From contig KL197719.1 in assembly GCA_000697665.1 (NCBI GenBank), forward strand, positions 58,682-122,681: a DNA stretch of 64,000 nt, given 5' to 3'. The stretch is from Jaapia argillacea MUCL 33604. Taxonomy: Eukaryota; Basidiomycota; Agaricomycetes; Jaapiales; Jaapiaceae. Position numbers and translations under genes: made by a program. The notes under the pieces are model-generated. The model saw only the letters and a list, made by a program, of their open reading frames with translations, was not told the origin of the DNA and searched no databases. Every line of letters begins with the position of its first letter. The first letter of the stretch is position 1. This document shows positions 11,529 through 23,600 of this stretch, one piece after another.

Positions 11529-12371
11529 ATGACAGCTTCACCACACGACATTATCTTCCTGGTCTTCAGTTGCATTGCCACAGAAGATTATGCCACTCAC
11601 ATCAACTGGTCCACTATTTCGAAACGATTTCGTAACTTCTACAATACCATCAGTTGGTCCACGTTGTTGGATCACATGGGCTGTGGTGTTCCAACCCATC
11701 ACCTCCAATCCCATATGCAGGACCCTCTTCTGCCAATTCAGGTCTACTGTTTTGTCACCAGCCATATACAGCACTGCAACCTATGTTTTCTGCGCAAAGT
11801 CAGTCCATCGTTGGATCAGACATGCACCCTGCCTACACCTTATAATCCTCTCCAACTACAACACGGAGAACTTGTGTATTGTATCGAAACTCTAGTAATG
11901 TCACAAACACATTGTCCATTCGAGTTCACATTGGCATTGGACCCCGACACATATATGCACAAACATGCCATTGCATGCTTCTACTTTGTCCATCCTCGAC
12001 AGACGTCTCTCACTATCAGAATGACACCAGTCTCAATGCCGTTTATTGTCACGAATCCAACTGGTGTTACATTCTGGGATGTTGCATGGGAGTTGGGAAA
12101 GAAACTGACAAGAGTGATGTGAAAGAAGGAGTGGAAGAAAGTGGTGGATTGTCTTGGTAAACGTGATGATGACAAGTCTGAGGGTGACAGTGATGATGTG
12201 AAGGATGATAATGATGGTAGTGGTGATTTAAAGGAGGAAGCTAAAGGCTGGAAGAGGCGGTACAGAACAATTTGGGACCTCACCGAACATCTTGAGAAGC
12301 ATTTGAACAACTTTGAACATTTGAATGGTGTTGAATTCCTTGGTGTTTGGACTGATGCATGTACCTACTGA
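11529..12371 (+). pseudogene. Unknown protein with F-box-like start, one in-frame TGA
   Basis: A single reading frame of 281 codons runs from ATG 11529 to the TAC-TGA at 12369-12371 (the final stop sits directly after the last codon), interrupted once by TGA at 12120-12122. The frame is the same on both sides of that TGA, and CGA-to-TGA would explain it. The N-terminus (HDIIFLVFSCIATEDYATHI followed by NWSTISKRFRNF) has the hydrophobic/Trp spacing of fungal F-box-like proteins, which is suggestive only. The C-terminus is acidic (DDDKSEGDSDDVKDDN), then amphipathic. No intron is needed. It is probably a recently inactivated single-exon gene; I cannot name the family. Confidence 0.45.
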
Positions 12372-12768
12372 TATCTTGTATTTTGGATGTTGAACACCCA
12401 TTGTGATTGTTGTAGGGTTAAAACCAGAACTTTACTTTGCAGTGAACAATTTGTGTCTGTTGAGTGACAATATTCGAGCGATCAATCCTCAGTGACCATG
12501 GATCATGACAGCAGTCTCACTTTGTGTTGCATGTCAGAAATATGAATAATTGGTACACGACATCAGAGTAGTCAAAGCCCACTACCGTCGAGTTGATTGC
12601 CATCAGTTTCGCTCCCATTTGGAGAGAAGTCTGCAGTGCTATCTAGATGCATTCAAGAAAGATCTGTGGCCACCTTCTTGATTGCCAACTCCTCCTTTGC
12701 TTCATCGTCGTATCCTACCTTCCTCTTGAGAGTTGTAGATTTCTCCCCACGGGTCTTTGTGCTTTGTT

Positions 12769-14268
12769 TCAGCCATGCAGACTAACAGAATTATCAGGCA
12801 GAAATGGCTGAACCATACTGATCAAATGCACCGTCACCAGTTCTTGATCCAACAGAGCTATAGACCTCAAGGTGCATAATAGCTTGTGACCACCTTTTTG
12901 AGTGGGTACGGTGGCAAATGACACCTCCAACTCAATTAGTTGGCCTGTCCAAAAATTATGGGGATGGACTCGATGTGGTAGACAATGTCTGAACGATGAT
13001 GGAAAGTTAATCCAAGTTGGGTACTTTTGCAGCCAATACCAGAAAAAGACTTGCCTTTTGCCATTGAGTTCAAAGGGAACCTTCTCCCAATACTGAACCA
13101 TGTTGTCATGGATGTGAACCAAATGTCTGGGCATCTTTTGGCAAACCAAGCTGTGAGGATCAATATTCTCTTCCAGAGCAATGATATTGTCATGTTTGAC
13201 CAAATTGAGGGATGTGAATAATAGATTCGAAAATTTGATGGTGCCTCGATGGGCATATTCATCAATTGTGTCGACGGTGAGTTGACTGGAGGGAATACAT
13301 CAAGTCAGAATGGTCAAGATAAGTTGAATGGATTCCACAACTTTGGAGAAGTAGTCCAGGTCAAGTCCACTGATGCGAACAGCTTGAGACATGTAAGTCA
13401 TATTCGCTGGAATGCTAGTAAAATATGTGAGATATCGAATGTCAACGAAAGTGCAAGATGAAGCCAATGATGGTCACCTCTGAGATGTTAGATACAGTGG
13501 CAGGTTGATCTCCTCAAGAAAACCTTGGACACGAAACACACATTCATCAACATCATCATCACCTCCAAAGATCAGACGGTTTCTTTTGGGAGATCCACAA
13601 TCCAAACCTGACAGGCCTCCTGACATCTCTGGGCTCTATGATGCACATCAGAGTTGAAATGAATTAAACATCAGATGCAAGACACTTACATTGCTCAGCA
13701 GAGCAAGCTGACGTCCTCAAGAGGTTCCAGACAATGCTTCTGATACAATGCCTTGCAATCGCTTCCCTACAACCAATTTGAGAACAATCCAGGAATATTC
13801 ACAACTACAGACTTACTGCATTCCTCAACATCAAGAAATTCAGAGTGCACAGCGTCAAACAACATCTTGCTTCATCATACTGACAGATGGAATATTCGTC
13901 GCTTTAAACACCTGAAATGTTACACGTGTTCCCACTCGTCTTGTAATTTTTACCTCCTCCTGCAACAGTTCATGTCCGCTGCCAACCAGGAACGAACAAC
14001 ATGATGACATCAACAGATACCGATGGCAACATGGATCAGGAATTTTGATAAGCTTTTGCTTGCCAGCGACATCTCCACTGCTCTGGATTGATATGTCCAT
14101 ATCAAGTGTCATATCCTTCTGGACCACCAAATGCAATACTGCCATAGCAATCCAACTATGATGGTTCAATTGATCAAATGCAGCACCAAATTTGCAATTA
14201 GTTGGCCATGTTATACTACGCAAGCCACATGAGCCGATGACTACACATAGTAACGGATCCATGTGCAT
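12769..14268 (-). CDS. Unknown protein fragments, minus strand
   Basis: Two minus-strand stretches have protein-like composition: 14268-13855 (MHMDPLLCVVIGSCGLRS...) and 13203-12769 (...MPRHLVHIHDNMVQYWEKV...). The second is rich in Trp, His and Phe, unlike random frames. They may be exons of one gene with intervening introns, but I could not find a consistent set of splice sites across 13854-13204. No family is recognised. The overlap with the plus-strand reading at 14263 means at most one of the two is real there. Confidence 0.3.
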
Positions 14269-15183
14269 TTAGGGTTTGTCTATGGGAACATCTGTTTGGA
14301 TCCTTCTCCTTGTTGTTTCGACGTTTTTTTAATTTGTTGCACCTGGATCCATTCTCTGTGGCAAGTCTATTCGGTTGCTAGTCATGGTTGCACCAATTTA
14401 TTGAATGATTTTAGCAATGACTGTGGACCTTCCTTTGTGTGTCTGACCTGGATCCATCCTCTGGGACCAGTTGCTTCCAAAAGAATTCCAATTTCTACGA
14501 ATAAACACTGCCTCCACTTGATTTCATCGCTCCATTGCAAATGTCTGGATTGCTGGATCTATCTGGCCAAAGGGATATACCTTTATTCTTTGTCGACTTC
14601 TAGATTTTAGCAGCTATGCAGCTCTGGGCAGACGTTGCTTCATTCTCGGTCGACTTCTGGATTTCATCGACTGTCTGGCCTCTGGCTCTACATGGATACC
14701 CCCCTGCCCCCCGTTGATTTATATAATTCATGTCATTGCAACAATAACCATCGTCCTGATCCTTACTGTTCGACCTCTTGCAAGTCATGCCAATTGTTGT
14801 CTGTGTTTTTGGCCTGCCATCCTTATGATGAAATGAAAGGGGAAGGTGAGCAACAAGAAGGGAAAAGAGAAGGAAATAAAGTCAGTTGCCTTGCATCGTT
14901 CCTGTGTTCCTTTTGGTAAACTGATACTGTATTCCCTCTTCCTCATCAGTGAACCAGTGTCATCTCAAGAGTCACATGGAATGTTGATGTGTGGAAAGAA
15001 TCAGTAAGTGTTCTGTCATACAATTAACAGTGAAAGGAGCAGTAATTATTATTTCTATCTGAAGAAACACTGTTCCTACTGCCAGCTCCAGTCCCAAGTG
15101 TGTGGCGACTTCAACCAGCCAGCAGACGGTGGTGACCTTTACCAGGATCGGTACTAGGTATGCTATGACTTTGATTCATTGCC

Positions 15184-17148
15184 TTGTTCTCGCTGAGATG
15201 TGTTTTGGTCAGGTCCTCCAAACCAACCAATCCACCGTCTGAAACTGGTGAGGGCAATGTGACTGGTCAGGTACGACAGTATGTGAACCACCTGTTGATT
15301 CATTTGTGGGTACTAAATGATTGCAGTGAGGTGGATATATTTGATCCTGCTTCTCCTGATAATGATGACGACCAAATGGTTGAAACCAAGAGGTGAATTT
15401 ATCTGCCATTGCTGTGTCTTTAATGTAACTAACCCAGATTTTCAACAAGTAATAAACCGGTGAAAACATCAGCCTCAAGTCCAATGTCCATCATCTCCAT
15501 TTCCTTGTCTTCAGCCTCATCAGAAGAGTAAGTTTTTACAATATGCTCCAATGTTCACAGGCTGACGTGCAAGAACAGGGATGTCCCTCTGATCAAGAAA
15601 TCAATAAGAAGGGTTGATTCTCGTGAGATGATTGTGTATGTCTGTTTGATACTGCATCCTTGCTTTTGAATGAGCTGTCGACTTATTCATGTTTTATTTG
15701 GTATATCTAGGGATGAATCGGGTTCAAACATTGGCAATCCACCTGGATATGGGGCACTGTCATCCTCTTCATCCACCAGACAGAACCTGTGAGCTCTATC
15801 CATACATATAATGTGATGGACTTGATGCTCGTCATGGATATTCAGTGATCCTCCTTTTTCAATGCACAAGAGGAAACGGGCTGTTTCGATGGAAACAGTA
15901 GAGTAAGTTTTCAATGTCTTAATGGCGTGAGCAGAGAGAACTAACCTATCTTTTGATTGGAACCAGAGATGAAGACGTGCCCATGACCCCTGTAAAGAAG
16001 GCAACCACTAGTCGAAAACCATCTTTCATCGACGACTCCTCTGATGTGAGCTCTTCATCTGCCTGAAACATGTATGTACCTCCATGAGTATAACCTGTTT
16101 TAATTTCTATTCAATACTGATGGTTGATCATTACAAGCGCCAAGAAGGTTTGAATTGATGGAAATGTCAAGGTTAAGATCAAGGATAAGGATGAGGTTGT
16201 ACCTTCTCAGTGAGTGTAAGTTCTAAAGTATTTGAGAATGATTTTCATACTTTTTCGGCAGCAAACCAACTGGATCACAGTGAGAGCCTGAAATTATTCA
16301 ACCTAACAACAAGTATGTTTTACTTTTGGTTTTCTTCACCTTCAATAAATTGATATGTTCATCACATCCTCAGTCATCAGACCTGTGAGGTGACTCGACT
16401 GATGGATGTGTCCATTGTATTGTGCGATACCTATAGTGACCTACCTCCTCTCTGTGCAGTCCAGATAGAGATGATTGGTTCGACTGGGAATGATAATTTT
16501 GCAGATCCTGACCAATGGACTTTGGATGGAGTCGATATGGAGTACGTCCCCTGGCATTATCTTACTGTATTGAGAATCTCACCATTCATTAGTTACATCA
16601 TCAGTGTTATCACAACTGTGAATGTTGGTGAATCTTTCATCAATCCAGCTCAAGCCAATCCATCCGATTTTGGTGTTGTCACGGTTTCCAGTGGCTCTGG
16701 CAAGTTTGTAGAAAAGCGCACAGGGGGTATTGTTCAGTGTATGATGGTTGGAGAAGTATTTCCGGATGGAAGCAACATCACCACTCCTAGGTCCATTCCC
16801 ATCAAAGGCGAGACGAAGGAGTATAAATGTGTTTGCATGATGCCATTGCCAGTTGAGTATGAACAATTTGCTGCATTTCTGGGTGAGGTGCTTCGCTTTG
16901 AGAAGGCTGTCATGCCGTATTGGAAAGGGGGTTTGGAGTTCAAAACCACTATGACTGTGAAGAATGCATCTGGTACATCAATTCAAGAATCATTATCTTC
17001 ACCAAACTTGACCCAACATTGTGTGTATCTAGTCAATGCATCTTTATCGCGAGAATCGCCTCACAAATCACAAATCAACTACGCAGGTTCATCCTCTGCC
17101 CATGGAATTTGTGGGGCCTTAACTGCAAATGACAAAAGTATGTTCTAA
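15184..17148 (+). CDS. Unknown protein built from many small exons
   Basis: From about 15184 the plus strand shows a chain of short exon-like pieces bounded by GT-AG introns of ~50 nt. They encode a Ser-rich, charged linker (pieces such as SSKPTNPPSETGEGNV, LIKKSIRRVDSREM, DESGSNIGNPPGYGALSSSS, DEDVPMTPVKKATTSRK). A larger exon at about 16390-17148 follows, with a globular-looking domain (FINPAQANPSDFGVVTVSSG, YKCVCMMPLPVEYEQFAAF). The family is not recognised. Small exons may precede 15184, and the junction into the last exon is uncertain. It lies just upstream of the Helitron but is not obviously part of it. Confidence 0.35.
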
Positions 17149-17620
17149 TCAGTTTGATTAAGGATATGGAATTGATGACAGTTCTTGGCTTTCTGAAGTA
17201 CCAATCTATGATGCTCGAACTACTTGCTTCCCTTTCCCTTCCATGGTATCCATGGCTCGCTTGCCAATCTATCCAACCTCTGAAGTCCCAGATTGTAAGC
17301 CTGTGCTTGTTTGTTTCACAGCTAGCACCTACATCAGAAAGGATGGAGCCACAAATGTGTCCTTGAATCTTCACTGGGTGGCAGTTTTGGCTTGAAATCT
17401 CTGTATTGTTGTTCCTCTTTTTTCTCTCTCTTCAGCTCAAATCGATGGAAATGTCAGTGCATCATTTGCATGACACACTCAGATGGACTTGTAGTATATA
17501 ATTCAATCATATCTGATATCCTTTGTGTCCTCATATGTCCATCACCAATCTCTTCTGACATCTCCAGATGGGCTGAGATGGTGCTAGTTCCGGTGTGCCA
17601 GCTAATTTCACATACAAATT

Positions 17621-17683
17621 CATAATATATATACATCTGGGGGTTTCTCTTCCCATCCACTTTCACTTTACCAATTTACCACC
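17621..17683 (+). promoter_or_regulatory. TATA-like box and start context of Helitron ORF
   Basis: AATATATATACAT at 17624-17636 lies about 50 bp before the ATG at 17684. That ATG sits in the favourable context ACCACCATGC. Together they make 17684 the best visible start for the long reading frame that runs into the Helitron Rep domain. Position and context are seen directly; promoter use is inferred. Confidence 0.35.
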
Positions 17684-20600
17684 ATGCATTGCCAGAGACC
17701 CACTTCCAAGTGTCCTGAAGGACAACTGAATTCACAAAAGAAAGCAGTACATCTCACCTGGATGGGTGGATGTATAATTCTGAGCTCAATTATAATTTTT
17801 GTAATGTTGTTGTTTGGGGCCTTTGTCCTTTCGAGACAAGTTTGTTCGCCCCAGCCATACAGAGAACCATACACTAAATCAGCCATTGTCTCAAATCGTG
17901 TATGTTATAACACCATTGAATTTGTTCAGGGTGTTCCCTCCAAAGGCTTAGACACTTGTCCATGGGATCAATACATCAACCCTGGTGAAGCATCGTCACC
18001 CTCCATGGATTATCCAATAACTATGAACTATATCATGTTACTACTGAATGTTCAAAACTCCATGTTGCAATCAGTTTGATTTACTAGCTTACTTCTGTTG
18101 AAATGTATCCACCAAAGGCATGATTACTTTGCCAATTTGTACACCTCTGCCTTTCCCTTGCCATATGACAATGTCATGTTAAAGATGGGACAATTGTTGA
18201 ACCTTTCCTCTACATTTCTGCCATTCAATTGGGGACTGTTAAGATTGGATAAGATCCATGTATTCTGGAACTCTGCCACTGGTAGATTGGCTTCAGGGCA
18301 GGTGTATCCATTACATCCCAGGCAAGACCTTACGATGCCAATAGGAGGAGGTGTTGCCAAAGCCACGATACGAAAAACTACCAAAATATCCAAAGATATT
18401 TTGCAACGCTATGTTGGCAGTAATCCTGACCCACGATTTGGCAACAATTACCAATTTCATGACTTTGAGCATGAAGCTTTCAACTTCATAGATCACTTGG
18501 AGTATGGTCAAGCATGTATCCAATATCCAGCAAATATGTGAGTCGTGTTCTGTCAGTTGCCAGTCAAAGTATTGGTTCAATATCTACCAAAGCAACGCAT
18601 TGCTGAGGTTGCTGAGGTCCACGACTATTTGACTTACCAAAAAAATGACCCAGTCAATGTAACACAGAAGATCTTCAAATATCATGGCTGTGATAAGTGT
18701 CGTATGTGTGTGTCTGTATTTGAACCTATAGAAAAAAGAAGAAGATTGAAGGAAATGAAAGAAAAACATCCCAATCAGGTGACTCAGAGAGGAAGACCCT
18801 CCACTGGAGCAGAACTTGATCCTAATGTGTCTCAACAGTCATATGGAAACCACTATGATGGAAGCATCATGAAGTGTGAAAATGAGCCATGCACCAACAA
18901 AATGCCAGAGGTACGGACTGAACCAATACAAAACGGATCTTTGTTTCCACCAGAGCCAGTGTCTGATCGGTTGCTGCAAGATGTGGCAAAAAGTTATTGT
19001 GATAATATACAACCAGAAGTGTTCCAAGAACAAGGGTGTATGATTTGCGGTAGACTGACATCAACATCTTCACTAAAACCTGCAACTTTGTTGAACATTG
19101 ACTGGGACATCCTAATAAGACCTGGAGAAGGTATCACACGTAAGGAACATAAGTCTGCTACTGATTCTGTTGAAGAAATTGCTGGACCAATTGTCTTGCC
19201 AAACAGTAAAGAGATTTGTAAATCGTGTGCAGAGGTTATGAAAGAGGGTAAAATGCCAAAGTTGGCACTTGCAAATGGACTTTGGATTGGAGAAGTGCTT
19301 GATGAACTTAAGAACTTATCATGGGCAGAGAAGTTACTTGTCACTCGAGCTTCAACAAACAACTGCATCACAAGGGTTTCCATGGGTGGTGGTGGTTATA
19401 AATTGAAAGCAAATGCAGTGATATTCTCTAACCCATCGGCAAAAATTTATAGAGCTTTGCCTCCCCCTAAAAAAGATGTCAAGGAGATATTGGCAGTTAT
19501 ATTTACTGGACCTCACAAGCCCACAGAAGAAGAATTGAAGCATATTCCTTTGCTTGTGAGACGCAATAATGTCATGAGGGCTTTAGAGTGTTTACAACTC
19601 AACCATCTAGACTACAGTGATTTGGAGATCTCACAAAAAAATATGGATGAATATGAAGATGACAAGATCCCTGTACCTGTGCAACACCATGATGCACAGA
19701 GCAATATTGAACCAGAAAGCTCATCTACACATGACCAAGATGATGAGGAAGGTGTTGATGATAGTGCATGTCCATTTGCAGTTCATGGAGTATCGGGTGA
19801 GGATTATGCTGGCATGTCTACTGCTGCTCTCAAAGCAACAGGTTTGAAGCATCTCCAGGACAATGGCAAGGTTCTTGCAATCTCTCAGGATGATGAACTT
19901 CAATCAATTTATAACAATCCACAACTTTATCCTCAAATGTTCCCTTGGTTGTTTCCCTATGGACTGGGAGGTTTAAGAAATCCCAGAATGGACAAAAATG
20001 TTTCGGAGTTGGGTCAGAAGCAGCATTTACTGATGTTTCATGACAAACAGTTCCAACTTGAACCATATTATCCTTTGCTTGCTTTCCATCATGAACAAAT
20101 TAAGCAGAGTACTACAGGTGGTTTCCTGACTGCAAACTGACAGTCATTCTCTGCCATTGCAGATCGTCTGGCCAGAATTGATCTGGATGTGTTAGAACAA
20201 CTGGCTATAAGACTGCGTAAGGGAGAAGTGGTAAAACCAGAGACTGATGAGGAGAAGCTTTGCTTTGCAGTCATTAATGATGTTGATATCATTGCAAAGA
20301 GAATCCCAGGATCGAACACAAGCAAGAAATATAGCCGCAACGAGATATGGCCCATGATTGCCTATTGGGGAGCTCCTAATTGGTTTCTAACATTTACTCC
20401 AAGTGACATCACACACCCCATTTCCCTATATTTTGCAGACACAAAGGAACAGTTCAATCCTTCCATCCCAATGAAAGATGAATGCAGATGTCTGCTGATT
20501 CAAAATCCTGTAGCAGGAGCGAGATTCTTTGATTTTGCTGTTTGACTATTTCTGAAACATATCTTAGGAGTTGACTCAAGTCATGTTGGTATCTATGGAA

Positions 20601-23600
20601 AGACCGCTGCTTATTATGGAACAGTTGAGCAACAAGGACATCTGACACTACATCTTCATCTGTTGTTATGGATAGCCAACTCACTCACCCCTCAGGAAAC
20701 TAGGGAAAAGCTACTCCAAGGTGACAGTGAATTCCAAAGGCTTTAATATTGTATCTTGAGTCTTGTCATATGGGAGAGTTCTTTGATGCTGACATGGACG
20801 ATGTTGCAGCAGAGATTAAGTCCATGAAACATGAAAACCAAAGGATGAAAGCAAATGAAATTGTGGATTCTAGTGAGGATGTTGAAGATCTGTTGACAGA
20901 GACATATAAATTACCAACAGAACCTCCCCCAGAGGGAAAGTGCAATGCATGTGGAATGTGTGTTACATGCAAACGGACTTCTACGTGGATGGATATGTTT
21001 AAGCATACTGTCAACCACTTGGTGTTTCATGTAAACAAGCACAAGTGTATGATTGGACGTTGCAAGGATGCAAGTATAGATTCACAATGTAAGGCAAGAT
21101 TTCCACAAGATCTATCACTGAAACGACGGTGGAAGCATGTACAGGCCATTTTTACATGAAAAAATTGGAACTGTACTTGAATTGCTTCACTCCTATTGTT
21201 ACATATCTCATGAGATGCAACTCAGATGTCACCAGTCTACTCACAGGTACTGCAGTGAAGGCAGTGATTGCATATGTAACTGATTATATTACAAAGTCAG
21301 CCTTGAGAACCCATGTTATGTTTGATGTTGTATGAAACCTCATCCATTGACAAGATGAATTTTTAAGTGGAACAACAAGCTCTATAGAACGGGGGCGAAA
21401 ACTATTAACTAAAATAACAAATGCCTTCACAGTTAAGATGGAGATGGGAGCACCAATGGCTTCTCTCTTTCTACTTGGTCAGAAAGATCACTACACCAAC
21501 TGTAAATTTTGCCCATTTTTCTGGAAGGCATTTTTGAAGGAGGCACTGAAAGTATGGTCAGAACAAATAGCTGAAACATCTACAACCATAACAGAAGATG
21601 ACATGGAATCTGCATTGAAGAAAGAAAGAATTACATTAGATCGATCTAATGATCAGTATGTGGGGATTTCCCCAGTCATGGACTATATCTTTAGACCAAA
21701 ACTGTTTGAAAGATGTTGTTTGTATGACTGGATATGCCTCTATGACAAATTGAAGCTTCCAAAGCTTAAAAAGAAACCCAGCAATACTAGAGATGACTGG
21801 ACTGATGATGAGGATGAATACAACCTGCAGTCAGAAGATTTGGATGGTGATTTTCCTGACTGCAAATATGAATGCCTGAAGTTTGATCCTGATCACCCTT
21901 AACATAAATCTCATTATCCAGTGATGGTTGAAGAACCTGATGGATGGATTCCAAATTTTGTAGGAGGGAACCTGCCAAGAAGTGACAAAGGAAGTGTTGA
22001 CTACTATTCATCAGTTATGTTGATGTTGTTTAAACCATGGAGAAGTGGACATGATCTCAAACAGCAAGAAGCTCACTGGTCAGATACTTATGACTCATAT
22101 GAATTCACCAAACGTCAACTTGAGCTAATGAAGTTTTTTAATGTGTGGTATGAATGTAATGATGCTTGAGATGATTTTGCAGCTCAAAGAAAGGAGGATA
22201 AGAAGTTTCATGATGGATTTCCACTGGATGTGGATAACATGCCAAATGAAGCCTCATTTGAAAATGAAGATTTCACCAGCCTATTTCAAATAGACAACGA
22301 TAGTTTGCAACCAGAAAACTATGGAAAGCATGCTTGGAATAAAATCCAAGACATGAATGAAATGGAAGCTGCTCTTCTATCTTCAGGATACTCATTTGAA
22401 ACAATGGAAATGCAATCATTGCTAGAAACAGGTTGTATTCCAAAGAATGCCTCAGTCAACTGGTCATCTATACTACAAACAAAAAAAGCAGAGATTCTGA
22501 TTGAAAGGAAAAAAAACATGACAAAGGTAAGTGTTGATGTTGAGAAAGATCCACTGAATGGAAGCCATAAGATAGGTCCCAATGAAGTGAATGTTGTTGA
22601 TTCCTCATTCCTAACCAAAACCTTCAAGGCATCAAAGATGGACGACCAACAACTGATTGATGATGTTGTGATTGAATATCAGCTGAATGAGGAACAAGAA
22701 CAAGCCTTCTGAATTGTTGCTAACCATGTAAGCCTGGGAACAAATGAACAGTTGAAGATGAACTTGGGCAGTATGGGAGGGACAGGAAAATCTCAAGTCA
22801 TTAAGGCACTACTGTATTTCTTTGAGAAATGAAATGAAAATCATAAATTTCTTGTTCTGGCACCAACAGGTAGTGCTGCTGCCCTTGTAGATGGTTCCAC
22901 ATATCATTCAATGTTAGGTATCCGTCAGGGTAATAAAATCAGCCCATATGGCATAGGTGAACTCAAGGAACAACTGGAGGGAGTCAAATATATTTTTATA
23001 GATGAGGTTTCTATGCTTTCATGTGAAGCAATGTATCTAATCAGTCATCATCTGGCAATGGCCTCTGATGTGTTTGATAAACCATTTGGGGGAATGAACA
23101 TGATTTTTGCTGGAGATTTTGCACAACTTCCTCCAGTAGGTGCAGAGAGAGCTTTGTATGCTCAATCAATATCTATGAAGACAAATCAACGATCCAGTAT
23201 GAGACAACAAGAGGCTGCTATTGGGAAGGCACTCTGGTATCAAGTAACAACAGTTGTAATCTTAAGACAAAATATGAGACAATGTTTACAAACGCCAAAT
23301 GATGCAGCTTTTCACACAGCATTAGAGAATATGAGATACAAGTCCTGTACCCCTGATGACATACAACTTCTCAAAAGTTTGGTTGCAAGCTCATCTAAAG
23401 AGTCTCCAAAAACAGGTGATCCAAAGTTCAGGCATGTCTCTATTATTACTGCAAGAAACATTCAGAGAGACAAAGTAAATGAGATGGGCAGTACAAGATT
23501 TGCCAATGATGTGGAAACTGAGCTGACAGATTTCTATTCCTATGATACATTTGCACCACCTAGTGATCCTTGCAATGGACGAATTCAAAGAACACAAAAC

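Noticed and set aside
2996-17148. Cargo of a giant transposon of the Starship type
   Set aside because: No tyrosine recombinase of the DUF3435 type or element ends were seen, and Starships are described from ascomycetes.
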